From Symbiodinium natans (Eukaryota > Sar > Dinophyceae > Suessiales > Symbiodiniaceae), in assembly GCA_905221605.1 (NCBI GenBank), contig CAJNDS010001657.1, forward strand, positions 713,322-767,762: a stretch of 54,441 nt of DNA, written 5' to 3'. The stretch's first letter is position 1, and every line of letters begins with the position of its first letter. The position numbers and the translations under genes are program-made. This document shows positions 10,494-22,274 of this stretch, in pieces. Under the pieces are notes generated by a model. The model had not been told where the DNA came from. It saw only the letters and a list, made by a program, of their open reading frames with translations, and searched no databases.

Positions 10494-10751
10494 GTCGCCC
10501 CTGATGTCAGCCGGTGGCTGAGGCCATCGGTTGGCAACATCGCGAGCGCAAAAGGGCAGACCTTTCCCTTTTTGATGCAAGTGCACGCATCTGGGGGGCC
10601 TGGGGTCCTCCAATCCCATGTTCTACAGGCGACAAGGATTCATGACGCATCAGCTGCCTGCACTATCAGAAATCTTCTTTTATGGCGCCATCATGCTGTA
10701 GACTTGCCTCAAGACGAACAGCCAATCCAGCACCGTCCCCAACTCACGTGA
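10494..10751 (+). CDS. Exon candidate, possible C-terminal exon of unknown protein
   Basis: Follows a clean TACCAG|G acceptor and reads VAPDVSRWLRPSVGNIASAK then GQTFPFLMQVHASGGPGVLQ, open to a TGA at 10749-10751. Upstream, 10225-10375 holds two overlapping open frames, one of which may be the preceding exon. No family recognised. Confidence 0.3.
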   Translation, partial: VAPDVSRWLRPSVGNIASAKGQTFPFLMQVHASGGPGVLQSHVLQATRIHDASAACTIRNLLLWRHHAVDLPQDEQPIQHRPQLT

Positions 10752-11060
10752 GCTGGAGCATCAGTCCCATCCTGCCAGGTTTTCGTCCAAGCTACTTATA
10801 AAGGTCGACCCAAAATAGTGCGAAAGATTGTGCTTCCGTCCCCATATTGCCATCTACAGCCCTTTAAACGTCGAGCTCGCTCGGCCCCTCGCCAAGGCCC
10901 AGTTCGCCAGGGAGAAGTCCGGAGCTCAGACCCGAACCAACAGCAACCTGCCAGCTCCAACATCACGGAGGATCATTCAGGTTTATTGTAAATGCGCTAT
11001 TTGTTGGCACTGCACCGAGAGAAGCTCAACAGGGGAGTCGCTGCGTGCACTTAGGTTTGA

Positions 11061-11417
11061 ATGCCGGAAGCCCGCAACTTGCTTGCAGCTTTGCAGCTGT
11101 CGCTAAAGCAGAGAGGTCCATCTCCGAAGTCGAAGTCCGGTTTGCAAGTAGGGCCGCCTGATCTTGAGCAATACCAGGCTCAGAAGCTGATAAGCAGGGC
11201 TTTCGGATCCGGGACTAGGTACGTCCCATGGGTGTTTCAGGAAGGCTATTACAATCTCATCGCCGAGCTCCGGAAGTCCAGCGTGCCCCTGGGAGGCCAA
11301 GGGCTTGTGGGCTTCAGTGCTCTTCAAGTTGCACCAGGTTTGGCATTGCTTGGTTTCCGTAGCCAGGTCCATTGTTTTGTTGATCGCTCGACTTCTTATG
11401 CACTTGCAGTCGCCTGA
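11061..11417 (+). CDS. ORF/exon candidate, unknown protein
   Basis: An ATG-initiated 118-codon frame. Its middle (GPPDLEQYQAQKLISRAFGS, then PWVFQEGYYNLIAELRKSS) has convincing protein composition and GC-rich third positions; the last third drifts into less coding sequence. A 144-codon minus-strand frame overlaps but looks poorer. No family recognised. Confidence 0.3.
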   Translation: MPEARNLLAALQLSLKQRGPSPKSKSGLQVGPPDLEQYQAQKLISRAFGSGTRYVPWVFQEGYYNLIAELRKSSVPLGGQGLVGFSALQVAPGLALLGFRSQVHCFVDRSTSYALAVA

Positions 11418-12410
11418 GCCACTGCTGGAAGAGACGCGCTCAGTGTGCTGCAGGACTGGGCGAGAGGCTCCACCCGCCAGCTTGAGGCTTCGTGGGCTTC
11501 GTGTCCAGCTCTGTGCTGCGCACAAGCCCCCCGCCAATCCGTGCCGGTGCCTTTCTCAGAATGCCCAACCGTGGCGTCACGGGCATGCATTGCAAGTATG
11601 TCTGAGCATCAGTTTTTCGAGCTTAGCAATCAACTAATTTTGCATCCAGAATGATGGCTAACTTTTAACTCCAATGTCGCTCCAAAATTGTAGCTTGTGC
11701 GATGATCCAGAGGCTCAAGATCATAACCCGAATGGCTGCTAGACGCCTTGGCTCAGCACCCAAACAAGATCGGTGTTTCACAAGTTTCACGAGGCATAGC
11801 CCCGCGTGAGTCTCGAGATGGGATGAAGTGCTTCTGCTCATTTGCCTGTGCTTGCCCACATGTTTAAGCATGACATGGTGGCTAAGAGCCTCGCACCAAA
11901 GGTGCTGACCCACTCAGGCAAACAGAGAAGCTGGATTTCTGCGTGAGCGTTGCAAAAAGTATCTTAGGCAGGTTTTTGGATGTTTTGGGCAGGTTGCGTT
12001 TGTATGCCACGTTGCCAAGATGCACACAGGTTGAGGTTGACTATGGTTGACGTTTCATGCGAACCTCCTCGCGTAGGCGTCTTCTAGCTATAGCTACTTA
12101 TCGTTGTAGCGAGTTGTATCTACCTATGGCACTTTCTTGCGACAGGCGTGCATTCTCGTGTCGCCTTCCTATTTGGCAAAACAACTTTTCGCCCGATACA
12201 TTGTCGCCTTCCTGCTCATGTGCGGAGTGTGCAAACGACCGGCCCTGACGGTCAAGCTGCAACCCGCAAGCTCAAGCCTTTGTAGTAGGCAGCCTCCCAT
12301 CAGAAGAGTCGCCAACTGCGCCGGGCTTACCGCGGACATCTTTGAACTCTGCTTTGCTTAAGGAGTAAGGAGCTGACACGCGAGAGATCTAAAGGAGAGC
12401 GTCCCCGTCT

Positions 12411-12600
12411 GTGGCACAATCCTTCTTCAGCGCCTCTGCCCAGGACTCTTTGGGCAGCAGGGCCGAAGCTATAGCAGCCATGTCCAAAAGCTTCGGGACC
12501 ATGCTGCTGGTCTACGGCTCCATGGCCGCAAGATGCTGCAAGTGGCTGGGAAAGGTGTTGCCAAAATCGCCAATCAGACTTAATCATGACAGCATGCTAA
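12411..12600 (+). CDS. Exon candidate, unknown protein
   Basis: The plus frame reads QSFFSASAQDSLGSRAEAIA then AMSKSFGTMLLVYGSMAARC before quality falls after about 12560, although the frame stays open to 12941. An internal ATG at 12480 could be a start. The opposite strand is also open. No domain recognised; 11420-12400 otherwise shows nothing assignable. Confidence 0.25.
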
Positions 12601-13819
12601 GTCTGCTAAGTGTCAGGGATCTCCAAAACTCCAGCTCCTTGAATGAGGTGCCTTCCTGGGCCTTTGTGGCACTGCAGGGGCTGCTCTCCACAGTCCCCGA
12701 CCGAGCCCAGTGCAGTTCGGGGAACAACAAGATTGGCTTCACGACTTTTCACCGGGCTCGAGGAGCTGGCCTCTGGAAGTCTCTAGGACCCCTAGGGCAG
12801 AGTGACTTAAGGTTAAAGCTCTCCACGTCTGGTAGCTGCAATCTTGTGCCATCCAGTGTATGCTCCCGTTTCACCATGCCGATGCTGGATGTCAGTTGGC
12901 ATTTGAGTTTGTCTGTAGTTTTTTGTGTCGGTTTCGCTTAATTCTCCCTCTTGGGTAGCGAGGCCAGGAGTGACCGCCAGCAAACCCCGAAAACTTGGGC
13001 GGGATGCCGCAAAGAATACAATGAAGACCGTGGGAAACATGCCGGTGTGAGAACAACCTAAGCCCTAAGAAGGCTGAGAATTTAATGCTTGAGCCCGTAA
13101 ACCGTAATCCCCCAGCGCTTGCAGCATTCTGAACTCAAAGTCGTGGATGCTTTGTTGGCCTGGACACCAAGATTGGGAGAAGAAGGCGATGCACTCCATG
13201 TATGCAGGTCCAGCCCCTTCGTTTCTGGTTGCGGGCGTGTTATCGGGCAGTGAAGTGCATATCAAGCGTCAGGTACCTGAAACAAGGACATAACATTGCT
13301 TCTATACCCTGAAGTCGCAGGTGCAAGATTCTGTGCTGGCCCGGCAATGCCCCAATAACTTCAACACGAGGGGCTCATGGATGGTGTCCGGAGGTTTTGC
13401 AAAAGGTCTGTTGCAAGTGCTCGCTGCATTGTTTGGTCGGATCGACTCCAGGCTTACCACAATTCGCGGGTTTGTCGGGTTTCATGCAAAGATCACCACT
13501 CAGGCCTACATTCCCACAACCTGTAGCCCCAAGATTTGGAACCTGTAGCTGTTGCACCAGAACCAACACTTTATTTGCCTATGCTGAGCTGTGCAGGGGG
13601 GCTCCTGCTGGCTTAGCAGCGAGCAGAGAGAAGCCATAGAAGCCTCAGTCCTTGAAACCCAAACAACTCAGATCGTGTTCCTTGCAGCTCGGTCTGAGAC
13701 AGCTAGGTCCAGCTAAGCAGCCCACCTTCAAACAATGAACCCGAGAGCTTGCCCCCCCGAATGGCCTTGGGCTGTGCAGTGCTGGAAGGAAACTGAAACT
13801 CTGAACGCCAGGACTCGGA

Positions 13820-13926
13820 GGTTTCGTCTCCATGGCCGTGTGCGGCCTCCTTGCTGCCACGGAGGCCAAGGTGCACCCGAGAGATCCCGCAACAGTTGCG
13901 ATCCACTGGCGAGAAGTTACAAGTTA
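13820..13926 (+). CDS. Short C-terminal exon candidate
   Basis: A plus frame reads AVCGLLAATEAKVHPRDPAT then VAIHWREVTS and ends at a TAG near 13924. Composition is protein-like, but other frames are open. The rest of 12600-14150 shows nothing assignable. Confidence 0.2.
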
Positions 13927-14169
13927 GGAATGGATGAATGACGAGTTCCCAGCTCAGCAGCCAGGTTCAACGTGACATGTCATGCCATCCTTGCAAGGCC
14001 TTTGCTCCTAAGCGCTCCGCGCCAAAGCTGTGCGTGTAGCAGATCTTGACAAAGCAACAGGCCAATTAGTCAGCCCAACTCTTTGATGTTGAGCCGGAAT
14101 CCGGAGTCGAAGAAAAGCCCAGGGGTCCGCATTGCCGATGCGAGAGCCGAAGGCTTCAGTCGTAATCAC

Positions 14170-14505
14170 TCATTGACTCATCGTGCTTCTCACAGGATGG
14201 GAGATGTGGTTGGAACGATGTGCAGCATAACACAGTCCAGCAGAGAACAGGCTCCCACACCCGGGCCATGGTATTTCTGCACAAACATACTGGCGCCGCC
14301 CCGGTATGGATCCCAGCTCGGCCTGCAGCGGGCTTAGCTTCTGGGCAATCTCGGGCAAGACGTATGTGTTCCAGATTTCAACATGCCCAGGCGTTTTAGA
14401 ATTTAGATCCACAGCTGTGCAGCACGACACGGCCATGAAACCCCTTGAAACCCTTGTGAGGACTTCGTGCTCGGGTCTCAACGTGTTCCGAGTTCGCGGC
14501 CCCAC
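14170..14505 (-). CDS. Minus-strand ORF candidate, unknown protein
   Basis: A 111-codon frame with protein-like content in its middle (VEIWNTYVLPEIAQKLSPLQ, then AELGSIPGRRQYVCAEIP). The plus strand is also open across most of it, and recognised genes are all on plus, so orientation is uncertain. Confidence 0.25.
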   Translation of the reverse strand: MGPRTRNTLRPEHEVLTRVSRGFMAVSCCTAVDLNSKTPGHVEIWNTYVLPEIAQKLSPLQAELGSIPGRRQYVCAEIPWPGCGSLFSAGLCYAAHRSNHISHPVRSTMSQ

Positions 14506-14862
14506 GCCACGGGCGACCTGGCTAGACCCGTCGAGTTCACAGTCTTGGATAGACTAGACTAGAGCCTGCGTCCTGTTGGATTTGCGCAACTTGTCGCAGA
14601 TTTTCGAAGCATGTACTGCTGTTTTTGTTAGAATGTGTGTAATCCTTGTTCCCTAGGTGATGCTTGTCATCTAGATCTATGTTGAGGGTGCTCCCTGGAA
14701 CGATTGTCAAGTGACTGGGTACCCTTTCGAAGGTCTCTGCCGCAACGTTATTTACACATAGATATGCGGCTTTGCCAATTGGTCCGTCGTGTTCGCGGCA
14801 CCCACCGGGGCAGAGCCAAGCATTTGCCTGTCGGAGTTGTGACCTAACTTCACGTAATCGAC

Positions 14863-14867
<5 letters not shown>

Positions 14868-14902
<35 letters not shown>

Positions 14903-15053
14903 AAGAAGGAAGGAAGAGACAGAGACCGAGAGAGAGAGAGAGATCTGAACCCACCTTGCAGTGAGCGGCCAAATCCCACAAAACACCATTCTCACTCCGA
15001 CTGACTCTGCAGTGCGTGCCCCTTGGGGCGGCCCCCTCGGGAGTCATACGCCC

Positions 15054-15092
<39 letters not shown>

Positions 15093-15700
15093 GAGAGAGA
15101 GAGAGAGAGAGAGCGCGAGCCCACCCCTTTCTGCGTGTTTGGGGGTTCTCAAGAGCGCAGAAGAAGAACAAATAATGAGAAGACGAAGAAAAAGACGAAG
15201 AAGAAGAATAGATGAGAGAGAGAGAGGCACACGCACACACAGAGGCAGAGACAAAGACGCAGAGACCCAGAGACGCAGAGACGCTGAGACAGAGGGGAAT
15301 CCTCTCCCGTGTATGTAGTGCAGTTACAACACGTCTCAGGCGCGCTCCTGCGTGTGGGTCAGGGTTCTGCCCCGGCCCCCATGCCCAGAAGAAGAAGAAG
15401 AAGAAGAAGAAGAAGAAGAAGAAGAAGAAGAAGAATAAGAAGAAGAAGAAGAAGAACAGGAAGAAGAAGAAGAATGAGAAGAAGAAGCAGAAACAGAAGC
15501 AGACGCAGAAGCAGAAGAAGAAGAAGCAGAAGAAGACGACGACGACAGAGAGACACAAAGACAGAAAGAGAGAGACGGAGAGGGGCGGCCGGGGGTCACC
15601 TTCGGGAGGCCCTCTCAAGCGTGGAGAAGAAGAAGGGGTGGAGGGATGGAGAGGGACGGAGAGGGACGGAGACGGAAAGAGAGACAGATCACGCTTTTAT
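14868..15700. repeat. Cluster of GA, AAGC, GAA and CAGA microsatellites
   Basis: Tracts in order: (GA)n at 14870-14900 and 14928-14942; (AAGC)n at about 15055-15092 leading into (GA)n; CAGAGACG-type repeats 15235-15295; (GAA)n 15390-15480; mixed AGAAGC and AGA to 15600. Strong purine strand bias runs through the cluster. ORFs across it encode Ser/Leu or Lys/Arg runs and are not genes. Confidence 0.95.
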
Positions 15701-15837
15701 TGAAAAGTTGACTGTCTGCACACTCATGGATGATCACTCACTGGTGGTAGAGCATGAGGAAGCGAATATGTAGTGGACGAAGTATGAACATGCCGCGGGG
15801 TTGGTGGGTTTGTGTCCACGCTGCCCCAAGAGACTGT

Positions 15838-15950
15838 TCCACACGACGTTGCTGCCAAACTGCTCCACACAACACTGCTCCCGGACTGCTCCACACAACG
15901 TTGCTGCCCTGAGATTGCTCTGCTGCCAGACTACGCCACGCAACACACAC
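15838..15950. repeat. Short tandem repeat, ~23-25 bp unit
   Basis: Three to four degenerate copies built on ACTGCTCCACACAACGTTGC. Confidence 0.75.
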
Positions 15951-16141
15951 AGACACACACAGAGCCCACCCTCGAGCGGCCCGCAGTGCACATGGGTGCA
16001 CACCGCCAGCATGCCCGCCCGCAACAGATCTATCTTTGTCCCAGAACCCAAGCCCTTCGCAAGTTCAGGTTTTCCGGGCATCATGGTTCCTTGGCATGTG
16101 TTCTGGAGCTGCACAGCACCTCTTGGAACTCAAGACTCATG

Positions 16142-16262
16142 GAGTGCTTTTGAGTTTTTTGAAGTGGATCCGAGTGGCCGAGTGGCCAAGGACGTCATGG
16201 CACAGCTCGAGAGCGGCGAGCCCCTAAAAGTCCTGCCGGCACAGTTGTTCCGGGAATGCTGT
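16142..16262 (+). CDS. Exon candidate, unknown protein
   Basis: Inside a longer open plus frame (15801-16451), this part reads FEFFEVDPSGRVAKDVMAQL then ESGEPLKVLPAQLFRECCA. It resembles soluble, acidic helical protein and has GC-rich third positions. The rest of the frame is repeat-derived upstream and poor downstream. No family recognised. Confidence 0.35.
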
Positions 16263-16967
16263 GCACGTGCCAGGCTCGTCTGTGTAATGGGGTCTGGGAA
16301 AGCTCTGGTCGGCGCACGCCGGATGATGTCCAGCAGAATAAGATCAGTAGATGGGCAAGGTTTCCAAAACGGAATTGGCTTACGGCTTACGATTGATGGC
16401 ATGACCCCGCACAGTTATTTTCACATACTGTATGCAGCTTCCGTATTTTAACATAGAGCCTGGCGGGTTTTCAAGCTTGACGCGCTCAGCGTGCCAATGC
16501 ACCACTGAGTCCGTGTTGTCACGTTGTCCAAGTTCAATGTTGTCTTTCAACATGCAAAGGCTGAGTTGCTCCGCATGTTGCGTTGTGCTATCGGTGTTGT
16601 GTATTATATGGTTTGAATGCAGCTCAAAACACCTCAACAAATCTCAGCAGCCTCGACGCTCGAAGACTTGACTTGATTGCAATAGGAGCCGCCAGAGGGT
16701 CCAGAACCCAAGCTGCCACCGCCGAATGAGGCACCTGTGCAGAACGAGATTGTCGGTTAGTTCCAATTTTCTGAGACGTGGAGGGTAGTAAGAGGTGCCG
16801 CATGATGTAACCATAAATAAGCAGCGTTTCCTCATCCCAGTAGTAGAAGTGGAAGTAGAAGTAGAAAGAAGTAGAAGTAGTAAGGAGTTCGCAGTTCGCA
16901 GTTTGTAGTTGGACCACGGCGCGTACTCGACCGTGGGTTAAAGTCGGGTGAATCTGTGGTTTGAGGG

Positions 16968-17168
16968 GGGGGGGGGGGAGGGAGGGGGGGGGGAGGGGGG
17001 GGGAGGGGGGGGAGGGGGGGGGGGGGGGGAGGGGGGGGGAGGGGGGGGAGGGGGGGGAGGGGGGGGAGGGGGGGGAGGGGGGGGGAGGGGGGGGGGGGGG
17101 GGCAAGGGGGGGGGGGGCAAGGAGGGGGGAGGAGGGGGGAGGGGGGGGGAGGGGGGGGGAGGGGGGGG
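16968..17168. repeat. 200-bp G-rich tract
   Basis: Almost continuous G on the plus strand, interrupted by single A (runs of about 7-9 G) and two GGCAAGG units. Proline-rich minus-strand ORFs and glycine-rich plus-strand ORFs are its translations. Confidence 0.95.
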
Positions 17169-17194
17169 ATCAGAACGTCATTCATATTGTGCCT

Positions 17195-17440
17195 ATGCCC
17201 AAAACCCTCGCATTTACAGCATTTTCATCTCTTTGTACGTACAACATACTGGGCAAGGATGTGGAACAAGGCCCATGCCTTTGGTGACCATGCCCAAAAC
17301 TGGCATTTACAGCGTTTTCATCACGCTGTACAACATACTGCGCAAGGATGTCGAACAAGACACATCGTCGCAAGCGTCCATGCTTTTTGGCGACCATGCC
17401 CAAAACACTGTTATTTACAGCGTTTTGCGATTCTGCGTTT
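17195..17440. repeat. Tandem repeat, ~95-106-bp unit, ~2.4 copies
   Basis: Units start ATGCCCAAAAC at 17195, 17290 and 17396 and share ATTTACAGC…TTTTCATC and CAACATACTG.GCAAGGATGT. It directly abuts the G-rich tract. Confidence 0.85.
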
Positions 17441-17699
17441 AGCGACCTGCTGAAAGAAAACTTTAAGGTTCTTGATCTTTTCACACTCACACATGAGTCA
17501 TCAACCACATAAGTATGAATCTTGTGCGAATTCCCAAATAGTTTTCGCGGGATTTTTAACTCTTTTTTTGCGCCCTTTTTTCAACCCGAATGACGAAGAC
17601 ATTGTAAAAAAACAATACGCCGTGCACTTCCCCTCGATCTGAGCATGTCTCTGAGAAGCCACGGCCGTGTACGCGCCGTGGACCTTGTAGTTCATAGTT

Positions 17700-18385
<686 letters not shown>

Positions 18386-18566
18386 GTAATAATCGTGGGT
18401 AGTAATAATGCAAGTTGCAGTCGCCGTGGTGGTGTTGGTGGTAGGCACGCGATAGGCATGGCTAGACCCCAGAGCTTCTAAAGAAAAGACGATTTGTGGG
18501 TTATCAGCAACTAGGTCCTCTCTCAAGTGCTCACAAACTTTTTTGACATGTGTTTTGTTGGCTCAG

Positions 18567-18771
18567 GTACATCTTCCAACAGACGGGCCGATCGGAGCCT
18601 CGTCAGAACCTAGGTGGTTCTGATTGTCCAAGGACAATGCTAGTGCAGCGCCATGCGAGTTCCAGCAGCAAAGGAGATGGTTACGAGGTGATCGTGGACG
18701 TGCCGCCCACCCGGCGCGACGACTTCGAAGGACCAGCCATGCCAGCTCAGCCGCAAGCAGACGTTCTCTGA
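18567..18771 (+). CDS. C-terminal exon of an unknown protein
   Basis: After a GGCTCAG|G acceptor the frame reads YIFQQTGRSEPRQNLGGSDC and ends with a hydrophilic tail (GDGYEVIVDVPPTRRDDFEG then PAMPAQPQADVL) and a TGA at 18769-18771. The acidic/Pro-rich tail looks like a natural C-terminus. Upstream exons are not identifiable because 17.7-18.4 kb is repeat. No family recognised. Confidence 0.4.
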
Positions 18772-19669
18772 TGTTTTGCAAGTTCAGGGGGCATTTGCCG
18801 CGTAATTGTAGCTTCCTTTCCTGAAGACCTCCCGCAGAACCCGGTGGTTATCTTCTTCACTGAGGCAACCGTATCACGTGCAACTTTGACGGCATTTGAG
18901 GGACTTGAGCCAAACATCTAGAAGCTCTGCTTGGCCCTTTCTGCGCATTCCTTCAGCTGAGCTGCTTCAGGGGCATGCTTTCCGGTGCCCCCGTGCTCAT
19001 GAACGGAGTTGGTCAGCCTTTGTTTGCTCTGGCTTGCCACGAGGCCAGCATTGGAGTGTTGAGCGAGTTAAGTCGTAACCCCAAGGCTGACTGTGAATGG
19101 TTGTTTTGCTTTGTTTGTGCCATGTATGGCAGCTACAGTTTGATGCAGGTTTCGTGAACCACGGATTTGCCCTTGGCTAGTCACTGAGCGGTTCATCCGC
19201 AGGTCCTTGCGCAACGGAAGCGGCCAACTGCTGCCGGTGGATGCTTCCAGCCAGCAGTCAGAGACGTTGACCATTGCTGGAGTCACGAGTATGTTAATGT
19301 GCTATCGCGGTTTTTGCCTGACGTTAAAAGACCGCGGCTCTATTTCGAAAAGTTAGGTACACCCCATCGGCTTGGGCCATTGTTTTTGGGTCAAGGCGGC
19401 ACAGGTCCCAAGAAGTCTAGCCAGACAAACGCACGCTCAAAGCTACAGCAGACTCCGGATGCCACATTTCCAGAGCGCGGCTTTATCCCACTTTCACTTG
19501 CTTGTGGTTCTAGTGGCTGGCAGGTCACCGACAGAAGCTTGCGAACTTCCTTTGAGGCCAACTGGCAGTTTCACAGATTTCAACATCAGGGAGCACACAT
19601 CAAACAGACAGATTGCCGCCATCGGTCGTGGCCTTTGGTCTTGCTGAAGATCGAGAAATGGCAAGAATA

Positions 19670-19990
19670 AGAATAACAAGAATGGCAATAATAATAATAG
19701 TAATGATAATAATAATCAGAATCATAATCATAATAACAGTAAGTAGTAGTACTAATAATAATGGTAAACATATTAATAGTAATAATAATAAGAGTAAGCA
19801 ATAATAAACATCGTAAAAACAATAATAGTAAGTAATAATCATAATGGTAATAATCGTAATCGTAATAATCATAATAGTAAGTAAGTAATAATAAGAATAA
19901 TACTGATAATAATAATGGTAATAATAATAATAGCACTAAGAATAATAGTAAGTAATACTAAGAAGAAGAACAATAGTAATAGTAGGATTA
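19670..19990. repeat. Degenerate AAT/AATAAC-rich tract
   Basis: About 320 bases of imperfect AAT, ATA and GTAAT trinucleotides. ORFs here are repeat readings. 18780-19670 has no recognisable gene. Confidence 0.9.
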
Positions 19991-20171
19991 GGTTCTTTCA
20001 CACCGGCACAGCCGGAACCCGCCAAGTTTATGTTGGGGCTTCCTGCGAGCCTCTTTCCTGCAGAGGTGACGCACATGGAATCGTCATTCAGCTGCGCGCA
20101 AAAGAGAGTGCGGGACTGCATCAAATGTCAAGGGCCGCAGCTTTTGCGCGGCCCAGAACTTTGCACCAATC

Positions 20172-20765
20172 GTGGCCACTGAGAAATGCACAGGGCCAGA
20201 AAAGGTTGGGCTTGCTCTTTGCACGTGCAGCTGCGAGTCCTTGGGAGGGCTTTTGTTGCAGGTGCCTGTGGCCATCGGAGTCCACCTGGCTCTTGCAGGG
20301 GCCCTCAGAGAAGGCAAGAAGGGAGCTTCCACTCACAGCGACTGCTGCAGGCATACATGCAGCACCAGAAAGAGTGCGCGCTCAGGTGCTGATGCTTGTC
20401 TTCATTGTGGTTTTCACCATCCAGGTTCTGCATCGCTTGAGAACCCACCACGCTTGAAATTGCAAGAACGGAAGGAGAAGGAGGCAAAGGAAACCACACA
20501 ATGTCATGCATGTGAAGAAGCCGTCAGCCCACGCGAATCACACGCTTCAGCCCTGCACAAGCTGTCAAAGGCATCAGAGCAAGGCCACAAGCCAATTGCA
20601 TGTAGAACTTCTCTGCAGGCTGTGAAGTCATCGCGTGAACCTGAGAAGTTTGACCGGCTGGTGCTCTTCATTGTCATGGGCAGCTCTGCAGCAGCAAGGC
20701 TCAGAAGGCAAGTGGCCTGTAACGGTCTGCTGCGCTTTTCCTCAGTTTCGCCAGTCTCCGGGTAG
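20172..20765 (+). CDS. ORF candidate, Cys/His-containing unknown protein
   Basis: A 197-codon plus frame from an ATG. Around residues 100-140 it has a charged helix (ERKEKEAKE), then CHACEEAVSPRESHASALHK and a second Cys after GHKPIAC. This C-x2-C…H…H…C spacing is loosely zinc-finger-like but matches no family I can name. An overlapping minus-strand frame (20504-20929) is also open. Could be one or two exons read through. Confidence 0.3.
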   Translation: MATEKCTGPEKVGLALCTCSCESLGGLLLQVPVAIGVHLALAGALREGKKGASTHSDCCRHTCSTRKSARSGADACLHCGFHHPGSASLENPPRLKLQERKEKEAKETTQCHACEEAVSPRESHASALHKLSKASEQGHKPIACRTSLQAVKSSREPEKFDRLVLFIVMGSSAAARLRRQVACNGLLRFSSVSPVSG

Positions 20766-21754
20766 CTCCCACGCCTCCCATGTTGTACTTCCCACCGTTG
20801 CTTCCGAAGCCTTTTGGTCCTCGCAACGCATGCCCGAAAAGAATGGCACGACCTTTGCACCAAATCTTGAGCTTGCCTAGGCGCCGGGTCGGCTGTGGCT
20901 TTGGCCAAAGCTATCAGCATGAAACCCAAGAAGGAGAAGAAATGAAGTATGCCCTTGAGGGCCTTGAGGGTGCGAAGTGTTTAAGGAGCCTAGCTTCAGA
21001 AGGCTTTGTGGTCCAGGACCCTTATGATCAGAGCTGTGCCAGGTAGGATGTGAGGAGTTCTGGTTGGGTAGAGATTCTACGGAGACTGCTTATTTGAGGA
21101 TTGAGGCGGTTTGCGCCAGTAGTCCTTGATTGAAGACACGCAGGGAACACCAAGGAGCCTTAGTCATACTGCTGCGGCACTGACACTTGTACTACTGAAG
21201 TCCACAAATCGACTCATGCGCGAGGTTCCGTTCTGCGAGTCTTAGAGCTGCTTTACGAATCAGCGCTTCCTACATATGTCCCAGTTCAATGCGGGTTTAA
21301 GGGTGCCGTGCATATATTGCTGAAGCCTTTGTGCACGCTGGGCTCCGCTGCGACATCTTGGTCGCTGACAGTAGGTTGGCCACATCTTGGCTTACAAGGA
21401 ACCTGCCTAGCTGGCACAGTGGCGAAAAGCCCATGCAGTGCGCGGCAAGGCAGCGTGATGAAGTCTGATGGTTCTGTGCATTCCGACGGTCGGATTGTCT
21501 CCTCGTGGAGGTGTCGCTTTGCTGGGGCCACGTAAGCACGGTCAAGCTGCGTGGGTGGCAGACCAGAGCCTTGTGACATGCACTTGCCTGTCACCGTCCT
21601 ACCAACAGGCCCACGTGGCACAAACCTCCGATCGCAGCAGCGAGGGAAAGAAGAGTGCTGACACCTAGCTACGACGGTTGTCAAACTGCACATGCAGCTT
21701 CGAAGAAAAGTCGTCACGAAAGCTAGCTCCTTGGCACCTTGCGATTGTTCTTGT

Positions 21755-22114
21755 TCACTCTGTTTCTTCTTGGGCCACACAAGGAAGTCCGAAGCTTTCA
21801 TGGTATGATATTTTGATCTGGAGCCTTGGAAAGGGGCAACGCAAGGTCGGTGGCATAATCGGTCCTAGGAGCGCCATCTGCCCAGAACAGTCACGACAAG
21901 AGGTTGCATCTGCAGCCTTTTGCAAAGGATGCTGGAGGTTCGGAGGTCCCTGCCAAACACGGGCCCCATACTGGTGCCCCTCGCCGGCTCTGCTCTCGGA
22001 AGTGGGAAAGAAGTTCAAAATCTTGTGAGCAAGAAACAGAACACCTTCAATTTTAAACATTGCAACACGCAAGTCTTCACCCCCGACTTGCCTCTTCAAT
22101 CTTGTACGCCTCAC
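21755..22114 (-). CDS. Minus-strand ORF candidate, unknown
   Basis: A 119-codon frame including DLRVAMFKIEGVLFLAHKIL and a CxxC. The plus strand at 21678-22138 is open too, with equally plausible peptides, so strand is undecided. 20930-21750 otherwise shows only shadow frames. Confidence 0.2.
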   Translation of the reverse strand: MRRTRLKRQVGGEDLRVAMFKIEGVLFLAHKILNFFPTSESRAGEGHQYGARVWQGPPNLQHPLQKAADATSCRDCSGQMALLGPIMPPTLRCPFPRLQIKISYHESFGLPCVAQEETE

Positions 22115-22239
22115 CTGTCACATCTGTCAGTTTCTTGATGACAGTACTTGATGCGCGCGAACCCTCAACCTTGCACTGAAAGCAGCAAACATTCCAGAGG
22201 CATGGGTCTCGCATGCTAAAGCAAGGGGGTCAACGAACC

Positions 22240-22259
22240 TTCGTAGCCCTCTTCTCAAG
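22240..22259 (+). other. Possible relict of the dinoflagellate spliced leader
   Basis: TTCGTAGCCCTCTTCTCAAG resembles the 22-nt dinoflagellate trans-spliced leader (known as DCCGTAGCCATTTTGGCTCAAG). About 17 of 20 bases agree if a two-base gap is allowed. It lies 15 bases before an ATG at 22275 on the strand of the downstream helicase. Relict leaders are known from retroposed dinoflagellate mRNAs. A chance match is possible. Confidence 0.25.
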
Positions 22260-22274
22260 TGTCGTAGCAGCGCA

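Noticed and set aside
11356-11365. TCCGTAGCCA, a 10-base match to the start of the dinoflagellate spliced leader
   Set aside because: The match stops after ten bases and lacks the TTTTGGCTCAAG part; expected by chance in this length of DNA with reasonable probability.
15212-15773. Lys/Arg-rich ORFs that look like nuclear basic proteins
   Set aside because: They are readings of (GAA)n and (GA)n tracts in several frames.
16832-17185. Proline-rich minus-strand ORF resembling a cell-wall protein
   Set aside because: It is the translation of the G-rich tract.
18904-18914. CTTGAGCCAAA, an 11-base reverse-complement match to the leader 3' end
   Set aside because: No further similarity beyond eleven bases, and no gene start on the minus strand next to it.
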